Positions 6,857 through 13,240 of a stretch of 14,028 bases of DNA are shown in pieces. A program made the translations under genes and the position numbers. The notes beneath the pieces are model-generated. The model had not been told where the DNA came from and ran no database searches. It saw only the letters and a program-made list of their open reading frames with translations. The stretch comes from Candidatus Iainarchaeum sp. (lineage in GTDB: Archaea > Iainarchaeota > Iainarchaeia > Iainarchaeales > GCA-2688035): the NCBI GenBank assembly GCA_028712575.1, contig JAQTPU010000013.1:1-14028 (forward strand). Direction: 5' to 3'. Numbering within the stretch: position 1 is the first letter of the stretch; the number at the start of each line of letters is the position of its first letter.

Positions 6857-9800
6857 TTAGGAAGGCGGCGGGCACTGGTCAAACATATCCCCATCCCCGT
6901 CACCATCAGTATCCGGCCAGGTAGTGGGAGGCAGGCATGGATACCAAACCTGGAAAGTTCCTCCGGGAGAATTCACGCCATTGAAAATGCTCCAATAAGG
7001 CGTGTCTGAATAGGCATTATAAACATTTTTTGCATCATAAACGCCAATATTGCTCCAGCCATTCATTGCATTGCCATTCCCGTTCATTTTAATGCGCGCA
7101 GGATATGATTCTGCACCTGAAACAGTTATTTTCAAAAAGGCCTGCCACTTATCCCTAAGGTCCTGGCTGAGGTCCTGCCATTCGGTCAAGGTCAGTATCC
7201 TGTGGCTGATTTTTTGGCCGTGGAATTCTGTCGGCTTCATGTCCTGTGAAAAAGGGCATTCACAACCGCCCTGCGGGCAATATCCCCAGGGTTCATTCCA
7301 AGGAATAACATCAACTCCGCCTATTGAAGGGTAACAAAACTTTTCTTCAGGATAAAACGAGGGATAAAAATCAAATTTGTGGAGAACATTTGCGTCTTTT
7401 GAAGCCTGCTCAGGCAATTCCGAATTATTCCGCCATCTCGCTTCAATGTCCTGTGCGGATTCGTTTTTTCCCATGCATTCCCTTGCATCGATTTTAATGG
7501 CCTGTGCTGGCGTGTTTTGTGTTCCCCAGACAGGGGAAAAACTGAAGGAAAAATCCCCGCCCAGAGTGCAGGAATCATCGCTCAGATTGATGCTGCCTGT
7601 AACCATTGGCGCAACCTGTGCCGAAGGCCCTGACCCGCCCTGCCTGTCCATAAGGCAGAACACCCTTCCGCCTAAAAGAATTCTGGAAAAGCAGACAGAG
7701 CTCACTGGCCTGAAGCTTTCCCATTCCCGCCATTGTTCATATGATAAGTATTTTGTCGGAACACTGCTAAAAATTTCCTGCGGAGTGCGCAGCACAGCTG
7801 CCTGGTTTGCAGGGCTTGCCGCAGGGGGATACGGCTTTTCAGTCAGGAAAAAATCCAAAAAAAACGATTCATCTGCAGTGCCAACATCAATTTCATTCCT
7901 TGAGTCCTGCGGAACAGACAAAATATCGTTGCCCTGGGCATTAATCACGCAGACTCCGCCGCCATAGCACATATGGCTAAGGAGAATTGCCTTGCGCCTT
8001 CCGGAATCTGAAAAGAATTCCCCTCCCAGGAAAATACACCAGTCGGGCTTTGTGATTTCCAGGTCGTCGGAAAGGCTTGATTCGCATTCCGACACAAAAA
8101 ACCAGCTGTGGGGCGGATATTGGCTGTTCAATTGGCCTGCCCTGACATTTGCGGTTTCTTCGTATTCATAAACCTCTATCGGAAGCGCAGCCGGAGTGCC
8201 GTGGCCGTCAATTGCAATAATCTGGTTTTTCTTATTATTGAAAGCGTTCATGAATACTTCAAAAAAACGCTGGTTTTTGCTTAGCGAAATGGTCCTGACA
8301 CTGTAACCGAATTTTTCAAGGCGCTTCAGCTCTGTGCCTTTTGCCAGGGCACTGCTGCTTTTTTCAGTGTCAAGCAGGAAATGAACAGCATATTTTCCCC
8401 ATGGGACAGAACCCATGGTGCCGTAATATTCCGGCAAATCAGGGACAGGGGCATTTTCGGATATTTCGGGTTCAGGCGCTTTTGAAACAGCCTGGCTTGT
8501 TGTTCCGCTTATTCCCTCAAGGTCAACAGTGTCAAACTCAATAATTGAAACAGCTTTTTCCGCATTCTGGACTGGATTTCCTCCAGGAACAGCAAGCGCT
8601 TTCAGGGCTTCAAGCGCGGTATTTGCATCGCTTCCAAAATCAATGCCTTTTGCAGAATCAATAATGACTGCACCGTGGTTTTTCAGCTGCCTGTTCAACC
8701 TGTCTGCAATCCCTTCCATGTCAGGAGCCTGGCCGTAATACTCGGTTTCATTAAACCCTGTTTCGTAATATGCTCTTGGTTCCTGTCCGGGAAATTTTAT
8801 TTCAACCAGGGCATAATTCGTGCCGCCATTGCTGTCCTGGAAAAATGCGTAATCCAAAATATTGCCCGCTGTTTTCTGGCCCGCGAGATATGAAACAAGG
8901 CCTGCCTGCGCAAAAGAGTTTGAATTAATCCTGCGGCTTGAACCGGGATGGGAAGCCAGGGCCTGTATGAAAACGCATTTCAAATCGCTCCTGATTTCAG
9001 GCCTTGCGCCCGAATAATGCATTGTGCATTCAGGGGCTACTGTGGATTTTTTTAGCAGGAATATTTCGGAATACGGGGAAACATTTTTTGTTTTCAGGAA
9101 ATAATAATTGGCATCCGCGCCGGCAGCTATCCTGTAGCTGAAAAGGTTCCTGTCCAGGGGAATTCTCGGATTCAATTGGCTTGCGGGAAAAAAATACATT
9201 TGGCTGTTCAGAACCGCAAATTCTGTGTTTTCGTCTGCAAGCGAGGCCTGGTGCAGGAAGCCCTGTATTCCTGTTTTCTGGCCTTGTGAAGGAAACAATG
9301 GGTCGGGAACAGCGCCGCCTGTAACGCCTTCTTCAAGCGATTTCAATATTTTTTCAGCGAAAATTTTTCCTTCAGCATCGCTTGCAGAAGGCCTGTTCGG
9401 GTTTGGAATGCAGGCCGATAGTTTTGCATAATCCAGTGCCCCAATTGCACCGTCAGCATCGGAATCAAACCTTCTGCATGAAATTCCCCTTACATTGTTT
9501 TCCGGGTTTGTTCCGCAGGCATTGAAAACAGCCTCGTCGGCGTTATTCACGCCGCTGTTCAAATCAGAGTCAAACAGCCAGCAGTTCTCCGGCGCAAAAA
9601 ACACCCCTGTTTCACAGTCCCTCGGGCAGCCGGCGGCTGTTTCGCCTGTTTCACAGGCCTGGTTTCCGCATGCCGGTTCAGGGGCTTCGCAGTTTTCAAA
9701 CCTGAAGGATTCAGTGGGGTCTGCCTGCGTAATGTCATTCGAGGAGTAATAATTGTCCCATTCGCTCCGGCTAATTGGAATGCCCGCTTTCCCGTTTATT

Positions 9801-10297
9801 ATTGCAAGCTTTTCATATGCGCTTCCGCAGGCATGGTCGTGCAGGGCCTTTGCATTGCCGAGAGCGTCTTCCTCTGCAGCGGCTCCGTCACAGATATAAG
9901 TGCTGCTGTCAAGGGCAAGCGCACATTCCGGACCCGGGCAGTTTTCGAATTTGAATGATTCTGTGGGGTCAACCTGCGTAATGTCGTTTGATGAATAATA
10001 AGTATTCCAATAATAATCGTTTATTCTTATTTTTTGCTTTCCGTTTTCAGAATACACCTGGAAATACCTGCCTTCGCAGGCATAATCGTGGAGTATGCGC
10101 GCATTGCCAAGCGCGTCTTCTTCAGCCGCTGCTCCGTCGCATATGTACGTGTCCCTGTAAATTGTCAATGCGCAATACGGGTTCCATGAAGACGCGCCTG
10201 CTGCCGAAAAAAAGACTGCGGCAAGCAAAAAAATAGCCGTTGCTGCCCTGAAGAAAAAGTTTTTGTTGGAAATTTTTTTTAAATCTGCTTTGGCCAA
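6857..10297 (-). CDS. large secreted protein with caspase-like domain, dockerin-like calcium loops and tandem repeats (1146 aa)
   Basis: A signal peptide is evident (NFFFRAATAIFLLAAVFF, cleavage near 33-36). Order of parts: two 79-residue repeats (42-120, 125-203); cysteine motif CGNQACETGET..CPRDC (210-228); two dockerin-like calcium loops (D243/D245/N247/D254 and D278/D280/D282/D289); an unassigned middle; a clan CD (caspase/gingipain/CHAT-like) domain from ~637; and a C-terminal DTDGDGDGDMFDQC resembling thrombospondin type 3 repeats. In the caspase-like part, IIAIDGHG gives candidate H699. The nucleophile could be C738 (FVSECES, 39 residues later) or C777 (SHMCYGGG, more like the 'D-C-x-S-G' strand). 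No C-terminal membrane anchor is seen. A secreted or surface cysteine peptidase is the best inference, not proven. TTG start at 10297, with GGAG 8 nt upstream; the box-A-like 10333-10341 suggests its own promoter. Confidence 0.85.
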   Translation of the reverse strand: MAKADLKKISNKNFFFRAATAIFLLAAVFFSAAGASSWNPYCALTIYRDTYICDGAAAEEDALGNARILHDYACEGRYFQVYSENGKQKIRINDYYWNTYYSSNDITQVDPTESFKFENCPGPECALALDSSTYICDGAAAEEDALGNAKALHDHACGSAYEKLAIINGKAGIPISRSEWDNYYSSNDITQADPTESFRFENCEAPEPACGNQACETGETAAGCPRDCETGVFFAPENCWLFDSDLNSGVNNADEAVFNACGTNPENNVRGISCRRFDSDADGAIGALDYAKLSACIPNPNRPSASDAEGKIFAEKILKSLEEGVTGGAVPDPLFPSQGQKTGIQGFLHQASLADENTEFAVLNSQMYFFPASQLNPRIPLDRNLFSYRIAAGADANYYFLKTKNVSPYSEIFLLKKSTVAPECTMHYSGARPEIRSDLKCVFIQALASHPGSSRRINSNSFAQAGLVSYLAGQKTAGNILDYAFFQDSNGGTNYALVEIKFPGQEPRAYYETGFNETEYYGQAPDMEGIADRLNRQLKNHGAVIIDSAKGIDFGSDANTALEALKALAVPGGNPVQNAEKAVSIIEFDTVDLEGISGTTSQAVSKAPEPEISENAPVPDLPEYYGTMGSVPWGKYAVHFLLDTEKSSSALAKGTELKRLEKFGYSVRTISLSKNQRFFEVFMNAFNNKKNQIIAIDGHGTPAALPIEVYEYEETANVRAGQLNSQYPPHSWFFVSECESSLSDDLEITKPDWCIFLGGEFFSDSGRRKAILLSHMCYGGGVCVINAQGNDILSVPQDSRNEIDVGTADESFFLDFFLTEKPYPPAASPANQAAVLRTPQEIFSSVPTKYLSYEQWREWESFRPVSSVCFSRILLGGRVFCLMDRQGGSGPSAQVAPMVTGSINLSDDSCTLGGDFSFSFSPVWGTQNTPAQAIKIDARECMGKNESAQDIEARWRNNSELPEQASKDANVLHKFDFYPSFYPEEKFCYPSIGGVDVIPWNEPWGYCPQGGCECPFSQDMKPTEFHGQKISHRILTLTEWQDLSQDLRDKWQAFLKITVSGAESYPARIKMNGNGNAMNGWSNIGVYDAKNVYNAYSDTPYWSIFNGVNSPGGTFQVWYPCLPPTTWPDTDGDGDGDMFDQCPPPS
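9689..10174 (-). repeat. two tandem 79-residue repeats encoded at the start of the 1146-aa protein
   Basis: Unit A is encoded at 9938-10174 and unit B at 9689-9925, a period of 83 codons. By hand alignment 51 of 79 residues are identical, including an uninterrupted CDGAAAEEDALGNA and the endings NDITQ.DPTESF.FENC. Each unit has four cysteines at matching places (three of them at the start, TYIC and HDxAC), so disulfide-stabilised domains are likely. The conservation is concentrated in blocks, which argues for selection after an internal duplication. Confidence 0.85.
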
Positions 10298-10332
10298 GCA
10301 CCCAGCTCCAGAAACAAGCCTTTGTGAAAACC

Positions 10333-10341
10333 ATTAAAAAG
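10333..10341 (-). promoter_or_regulatory. candidate TATA box for the secreted protein gene
   Basis: Read on the - strand this is TTTTTAATG. A transcript start about 26 nt downstream would fall near 10311, just before the GGAG ribosome-binding site at 10306-10309. This suggests the secreted protein can be transcribed separately from the gene that ends at 10352. Confidence 0.35.
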
Positions 10342-10351
10342 TTATCCTTTC

Positions 10352-11371
10352 TTATGCCTTGCGTGCTCTTTTTACGGCCCTTCTGACAAAACCCCATCTT
10401 GTAACCCGCCTCGGAGAAACAGGCCTTGCTGTTCCCTGCAAAGGCATTGGCCCGAATTTTTTCACAGGGCCTTGTTCCCAGTGGAACTGCCCGTTCCTGA
10501 ACCTGAATGCATGCATAATGCCGGCATCAATGCGCGCCCTCAATTCCGGAATTTCCCTTGCTTTTTCAATCCTTGTTTTCCTCAATGCAGGATTGAGCAG
10601 CATCTTTTCAAGGTCAGGGCCGTGCCTTGCTTCGCAATAAACAGCTATTACGGGCTTTCTTCCAAGGGCATATTTCATTCTTGGCGCTATGGTGCTTTCC
10701 AGCCTTTCAGCAACAACAGAATCACGCGCCTGCAGTGTAGTGTAATGTTTTTGTTCAACCCAGTTTAAAAAATCCAGGCCAGTTTTCCTGTAAGCGCCCA
10801 GTTCTCCGTGTTTTTGCCCGGCAATCTTGTGGCTTTCCAGGAAATTATTGATTAAAAAGGCAACTGCCGGCGAGGCAAGGGCTGTGGCGAGCGCGGCTTG
10901 TTTTGCAGCCCTTCCTGTTTTTCCAAGAAAACTCCTGCGGGTTATTTTTTCCGGTTTTTCTCCGGCCTTCCTGTCAGCCCTTTTCAGGTAAATTGCCCTG
11001 CCTATAAGCCCTGCAGCCGATGCCGATGCAAGCAGGCTTGGGAGGCGCGCATAATTGCCATAGCCCAGGGTTTCTTTCTTTCTCCGTATTCCTTCCCTGT
11101 CGGAAACCCACATGTTGTGCGGCACTGTTGGGTCAAGGAACAGGATGTCTGCGCCCCATTTGTCCAATTTCCTGTATTCAACATCGCCCCAGAACAGCTG
11201 CTTCATGTATTCAGGCTCAACTTCTGTTTTTCCACCTGGAAAATTCTCAAAAAAATCAGATACTGCCGCATCTACCCTTCTATCCGCAGGAATTGAATCC
11301 ACAAACTTTTCAGCATCCTCAAGATTTATAAGATAGGTTGCATTCGCGGTTTCCAACTTCAAGAAAGCCAT
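10352..11371 (-). CDS. unrecognised 339-aa protein with internal twin-arginine-like motif and two hydrophobic segments
   Basis: Family not recognised. Residues 1-100 are soluble and acidic/aromatic (KWGADILFLDPTVPHNMW). A hydrophobic stretch at ~108-129 is followed by TRRSFLGK (144-151) and a second hydrophobic stretch at ~157-178 (ALATALASPAVAFLINNF). The RRSFLG plus alanine-rich helix looks like a Tat signal, but it lies 145 residues in, with no in-frame ATG near it. Two ordinary membrane helices are the simpler reading. The C-terminal half has KPVIAVYCEARHGPDLEKML (239-258), faintly like the end of TraB-type proteins, and a very basic tail (RRAVKRARKA). ATG 11371 has no clear ribosome-binding site. 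It lies 54 nt upstream of the secreted-protein gene on the same strand. Confidence 0.62.
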   Translation of the reverse strand: MAFLKLETANATYLINLEDAEKFVDSIPADRRVDAAVSDFFENFPGGKTEVEPEYMKQLFWGDVEYRKLDKWGADILFLDPTVPHNMWVSDREGIRRKKETLGYGNYARLPSLLASASAAGLIGRAIYLKRADRKAGEKPEKITRRSFLGKTGRAAKQAALATALASPAVAFLINNFLESHKIAGQKHGELGAYRKTGLDFLNWVEQKHYTTLQARDSVVAERLESTIAPRMKYALGRKPVIAVYCEARHGPDLEKMLLNPALRKTRIEKAREIPELRARIDAGIMHAFRFRNGQFHWEQGPVKKFGPMPLQGTARPVSPRRVTRWGFVRRAVKRARKA

Positions 11372-11372
11372 A

Positions 11373-11387
11373 ATGCATTATTTGCAT
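11373..11387. repeat. short inverted repeat just upstream of the 339-aa gene
   Basis: ATGCA (11373-11377) and TGCAT (11383-11387) flank five bases directly before the ATG at 11371 (- strand). It could be an operator, since a helix-turn-helix protein is encoded next. A five-base arm is short enough to occur by chance. Confidence 0.25.
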
Positions 11388-11430
11388 GAACTTGTTTTTC
11401 TTCTTTTCCCTGCAGACAATTTTTGAATTA

Positions 11431-12252
11431 TTATTGCCTGAATTTGCTTTTCAATTCTTCAAGGCTGATAAAAGGCGAATTTTCCCGCCCCAAAAAATAC
11501 CCCTCTTTTTGAAAACGTTTTATATGGTTTGGCGTAGTTCCCAGCAAAAAAGCAGCCCTTTCAACAGAAACAAAAGTCTCCTTGGTTGCAGCAATTTCAC
11601 CCATAATGCGCCCGCGAATCATGCCTTTGGTATACATTGTATTCAACAATTCCAGTGGAATCTGCTTGCCCAAAAATTTTCCCTGTTTTTCTGCCATTGG
11701 CTGGCTGCGAGCCCTTGCTTTTCTTTCTGGCATTTGCTTTTTTTTGGATTTTTTTCCGTGGCCATAGCCTGAAAAAAGCCCGGACAAGTCTTTTTGCCTG
11801 ACTTTTTCCAAAAAAGTTATTCCAACATGCATTGGAAACAGTTCCCTTTTCACTTTCCCATGGGTTTCAATAATGCCGCCCTTGAATTGTTCAGGCCTGC
11901 TTTCACGCTCCTTCTTCAAAAACTGCTGTATACTCGACAAGTTAATGTTTGGATTAATTTTGCGCGCTTCTTCAAGCAGCTGATAAGGAGTCATCAGGCC
12001 AGCGGGCTGTAAATGCCTTGTCGGCAGGCGGGGAAACAATTCATCAAGTCTTGATTTCAGAAAAAGCGCGCTTGGCCTGTATCTACTGTCATCATAGGCA
12101 TCCGGCGCTATTTTTCCATTTCGAATCTGTGCTTTGAGCCCGTGGATGCTGACTGGAATCCCGCGGGCCTTGGCTGCCTGCACCAATCCCTGGACATTCA
12201 AAAACCCGTTTTGAACTTTTCTTGGTTTGTTAGGCAAAAAAACCACATGCAT
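11431..12252 (-). CDS. putative DNA-binding protein with three helix-turn-helix-like units (273 aa)
   Basis: The C-terminal unit (226-272) is the clearest. FVSVERAAFLLGTTPNHIKR is followed by FQKEGYFL and FISLEELKSKF, the layout of MerR/excisionase-type 'HTH_17' domains (helix, turn, recognition helix, small wing, closing helix). Two further segments follow the same plan: 16-73 (LVQAAKARGIPVSIHGLKAQ, then IRNGKIAP) and 86-152 (MTPYQLLEEARKINPNINLS, then a wing-like GGIIE). A highly basic linker (about 162-199) separates units two and three. Function is inferred as DNA binding, with no target known. ATG 12252 is preceded by TTTTTAAAA at 12267-12275, close enough that a leaderless start at GTG 12246 is also possible. 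It follows the YdjM-like gene by 42 nt, and the two may share a transcript. Confidence 0.68.
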   Translation of the reverse strand: MHVVFLPNKPRKVQNGFLNVQGLVQAAKARGIPVSIHGLKAQIRNGKIAPDAYDDSRYRPSALFLKSRLDELFPRLPTRHLQPAGLMTPYQLLEEARKINPNINLSSIQQFLKKERESRPEQFKGGIIETHGKVKRELFPMHVGITFLEKVRQKDLSGLFSGYGHGKKSKKKQMPERKARARSQPMAEKQGKFLGKQIPLELLNTMYTKGMIRGRIMGEIAATKETFVSVERAAFLLGTTPNHIKRFQKEGYFLGRENSPFISLEELKSKFRQ

Positions 12253-12294
12253 ATTTGAATTCCTGATTTTAAAAATGTAATGTTTCCAATTTTT

Positions 12295-12867
12295 TTATGG
12301 TTCCCTTAATTTTTGCCTTATTTCTTCAAAAGTTTCTTTTGCGGCCTGTTTCGGGGTTTCCTGTTTTTTCCACATGAAATCAACCGTTTCCTCAAGGAAA
12401 ATAATGGGAATCATTGCCGTTATTGCAATCAGCAGTGATATGCTTAACGGCGAAACAAGGTTCAGGACATAGCCGCTTGCAAGAACCGGCGCATACCCTG
12501 TCCAGGCAAGCGTGAAGCCTGCGTCTGAAACAGGCCAGAGAAACTTGACTGCAGGATTGGTTGAAAGGTCCAATAGCGTGTGCGAAAACAGGACTGCCAG
12601 CAGGATTATTGAGAACTGTTTCCAAAAAACGCCTTTTTTTTCGAATGAAAAGGCAAGCCCGACAAGGATTAGGGGAAAAACAATTGTTACAAAGACATTA
12701 TGCAGGCTTCCCCTTGTTGAGAGGCCGAAAAAATGGTCTATATCAAGGAACATTGCCAGCACTGCAAAGAAAAGCGGCGCCAAAAAATGGTGCTTTATGT
12801 GCACGCGCGCGGCAAGAAGAAAAATCAGCACAAATTCAAAATGAAACAACGCATCCAATCCCAGCAC
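12295..12867 (-). CDS. multi-pass membrane protein, YdjM/DUF457-type putative metal-dependent hydrolase (190 aa)
   Basis: Several hydrophobic segments (about 9-20, 27-41, 57-73, 85-99, 125-157) indicate an integral membrane protein. Between them lie the polar motifs of the YdjM/DUF457 family: LDIDHFFG (D42, D44, H45), RGSLHN (H56) and SHTLLDLST (H96, D100). In that family these residues are thought to bind metal near the membrane. The Escherichia coli member was linked to LexA, but substrates are generally unknown. The C-terminus is charged and helical (KQAAKETFEEIRQKLREP). GTG at 12867 is embedded in an AGGTG ribosome-binding sequence, and the in-frame TTG at 12858 lies 6 nt behind it, so the start may be 12858 (187 residues). 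The gene starts 40 nt downstream of the tRNA-Ser gene, behind its own AT-rich box. Confidence 0.82.
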   Translation of the reverse strand: MLGLDALFHFEFVLIFLLAARVHIKHHFLAPLFFAVLAMFLDIDHFFGLSTRGSLHNVFVTIVFPLILVGLAFSFEKKGVFWKQFSIILLAVLFSHTLLDLSTNPAVKFLWPVSDAGFTLAWTGYAPVLASGYVLNLVSPLSISLLIAITAMIPIIFLEETVDFMWKKQETPKQAAKETFEEIRQKLREP

Positions 12868-12893
12868 CTTTCATTATACAAGCTGCATTGGGC

Positions 12894-12903
12894 TTAAAAT
12901 ATT
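12894..12903 (-). promoter_or_regulatory. candidate TATA box downstream of the tRNA
   Basis: AATATTTTAA (read on the - strand) would place a transcript start near 12873, leaving a few bases before the AGGTG site of the YdjM-like gene. The sequence is close to palindromic and AT-rich, so it might equally be part of the tRNA trailer. Confidence 0.35.
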
Positions 12904-12952
12904 TTTCGCGGGGACAGGGATTTGAACCCTGGCTCCCTTTCGGGAACGAGCT

Positions 12953-13047
12953 CACTGTGAACTTATTTGTTAGAAGGGAATTATCATCCAATTTGCGAAG
13001 CAAATTGTTCTTTTCCCAGGGCTTTTCTTGCTTGCAAGAAAAGGCCT
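12953..13047 (-). other. tRNA-Ser intron (between positions 37 and 38)
   Basis: Removing 12953-13047 restores a seven-base anticodon loop and a perfect five-pair stem. The splice sites fit an archaeal bulge-helix-bulge only loosely. Bulges TAA and TGA flank a central helix with three Watson-Crick pairs (CTG/CAG) and one C-A mismatch, and the inner helix is weak (one G-C, one G-U). The 5' 59 nt of the intron is a two-hairpin element that begins exactly at the first intron base; the remaining 36 nt show no structure I can name. Confidence 0.88.
12989..13047. repeat. two-hairpin structured repeat, copy 1 (inside the tRNA intron)
   Basis: Read on the + strand. Hairpin 1 is CAATTTGC (12989-12996), loop GAA, GCAAATTG (13000-13007). 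The spacer is TTCTTTTCCC (13008-13017). Hairpin 2 has outer pairs AGG/CCT (13018-13020 with 13045-13047), a G-G mismatch (13021/13044) and the 10-base arms CTTTTCTTGC/GCAAGAAAAG. The - strand forms the same stems, so the functional strand is not decided by sequence alone, although the intron itself is transcribed from the - strand. Confidence 0.8.
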
Positions 13048-13131
13048 TAGCAGGCTCGCGCATTAGACCGCTCTGCCATCCCCGCATGAATTCTTTTTTT
13101 TTATTGGATTGTTTTTTTCTTGTAATTAATT

Positions 13132-13187
13132 TCCTTTGCGAAGCAAAGGATTCTTTTCCCAAGGTTTTTCTTGTAAAGAAAAGGCTT
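13132..13187. repeat. two-hairpin structured repeat, copy 2 (upstream of the tRNA)
   Basis: Same architecture and order as the intron copy. Hairpin 1 is TCCTTTGC (13132-13139), loop GAA, GCAAAGGA (13143-13150). The spacer is the identical ten bases (13151-13160). Hairpin 2 has outer pairs AAG/CTT (13161-13163 with 13185-13187), again a G-G mismatch (13164/13184), then TTTTTCTT/AAGAAAAG arms with a GTA loop and one wobble pair. It lies 46 nt upstream of the tRNA 5' end and 53 nt downstream of the cysteine-repeat gene. Confidence 0.8.
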
Positions 13188-13240
13188 GTATTTATTTGTA
13201 AAGAAGAAACTATTTAATTGCTTTCTGGTGGAAAGATTGC

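Larger units (their letters stand above)
12907..13085 (-). tRNA. tRNA-Ser (anticodon GCU) with a 95-nt intron
   Basis: Acceptor GCGGGGA (13079-13085) pairs with TCCCCGC (12908-12914), and the discriminator is G at 12907, as expected for serine. The D stem is three pairs (GCA/TGC). The anticodon stem CGAGC (13054-13058) pairs with GCTCG (12947-12951). The loop is CT-GCT-A plus A38 at 12952, giving anticodon GCU for AGC/AGU codons. A long variable arm has stem TCCC/GGGA with a GAAA loop. The T arm is CAGGG-TTCAAAT-CCCTG (12915-12931). CCA is not encoded. The class II variable arm and G73 separate it from tRNA-Leu. An ATTAATTA-like box about 40 nt upstream (13123-13130) may be its promoter. Confidence 0.95.

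Noticed and set aside
9490..9580. Dockerin-like loops as evidence for a cellulosome
   Set aside because: Dockerin-like calcium loops are common in archaeal surface proteins without any cohesin or glycoside hydrolase; none is seen here.
11431..12252. Excisionase-like domain as a sign of a prophage or integrated element
   Set aside because: No integrase, attachment-site duplication or phage gene lies nearby; the tRNA 3' end is not repeated elsewhere in the window.
12300..12370. Intrinsic terminator after the YdjM-like gene
   Set aside because: No T-run follows the stop on the - strand; the gap to the next gene is short and AT-rich only.
12989..13187. The two hairpin copies as a short CRISPR array
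   Set aside because: The two copies are separated by a tRNA 5' half and promoter, not by a spacer of unit length, and the repeats vary in their stems.
12561..13217. Open frames (218 aa +, and 108 aa - at 12836-13162) across the tRNA region
   Set aside because: Both run through the tRNA-Ser gene, its intron and the hairpin repeats, which explain the sequence fully.
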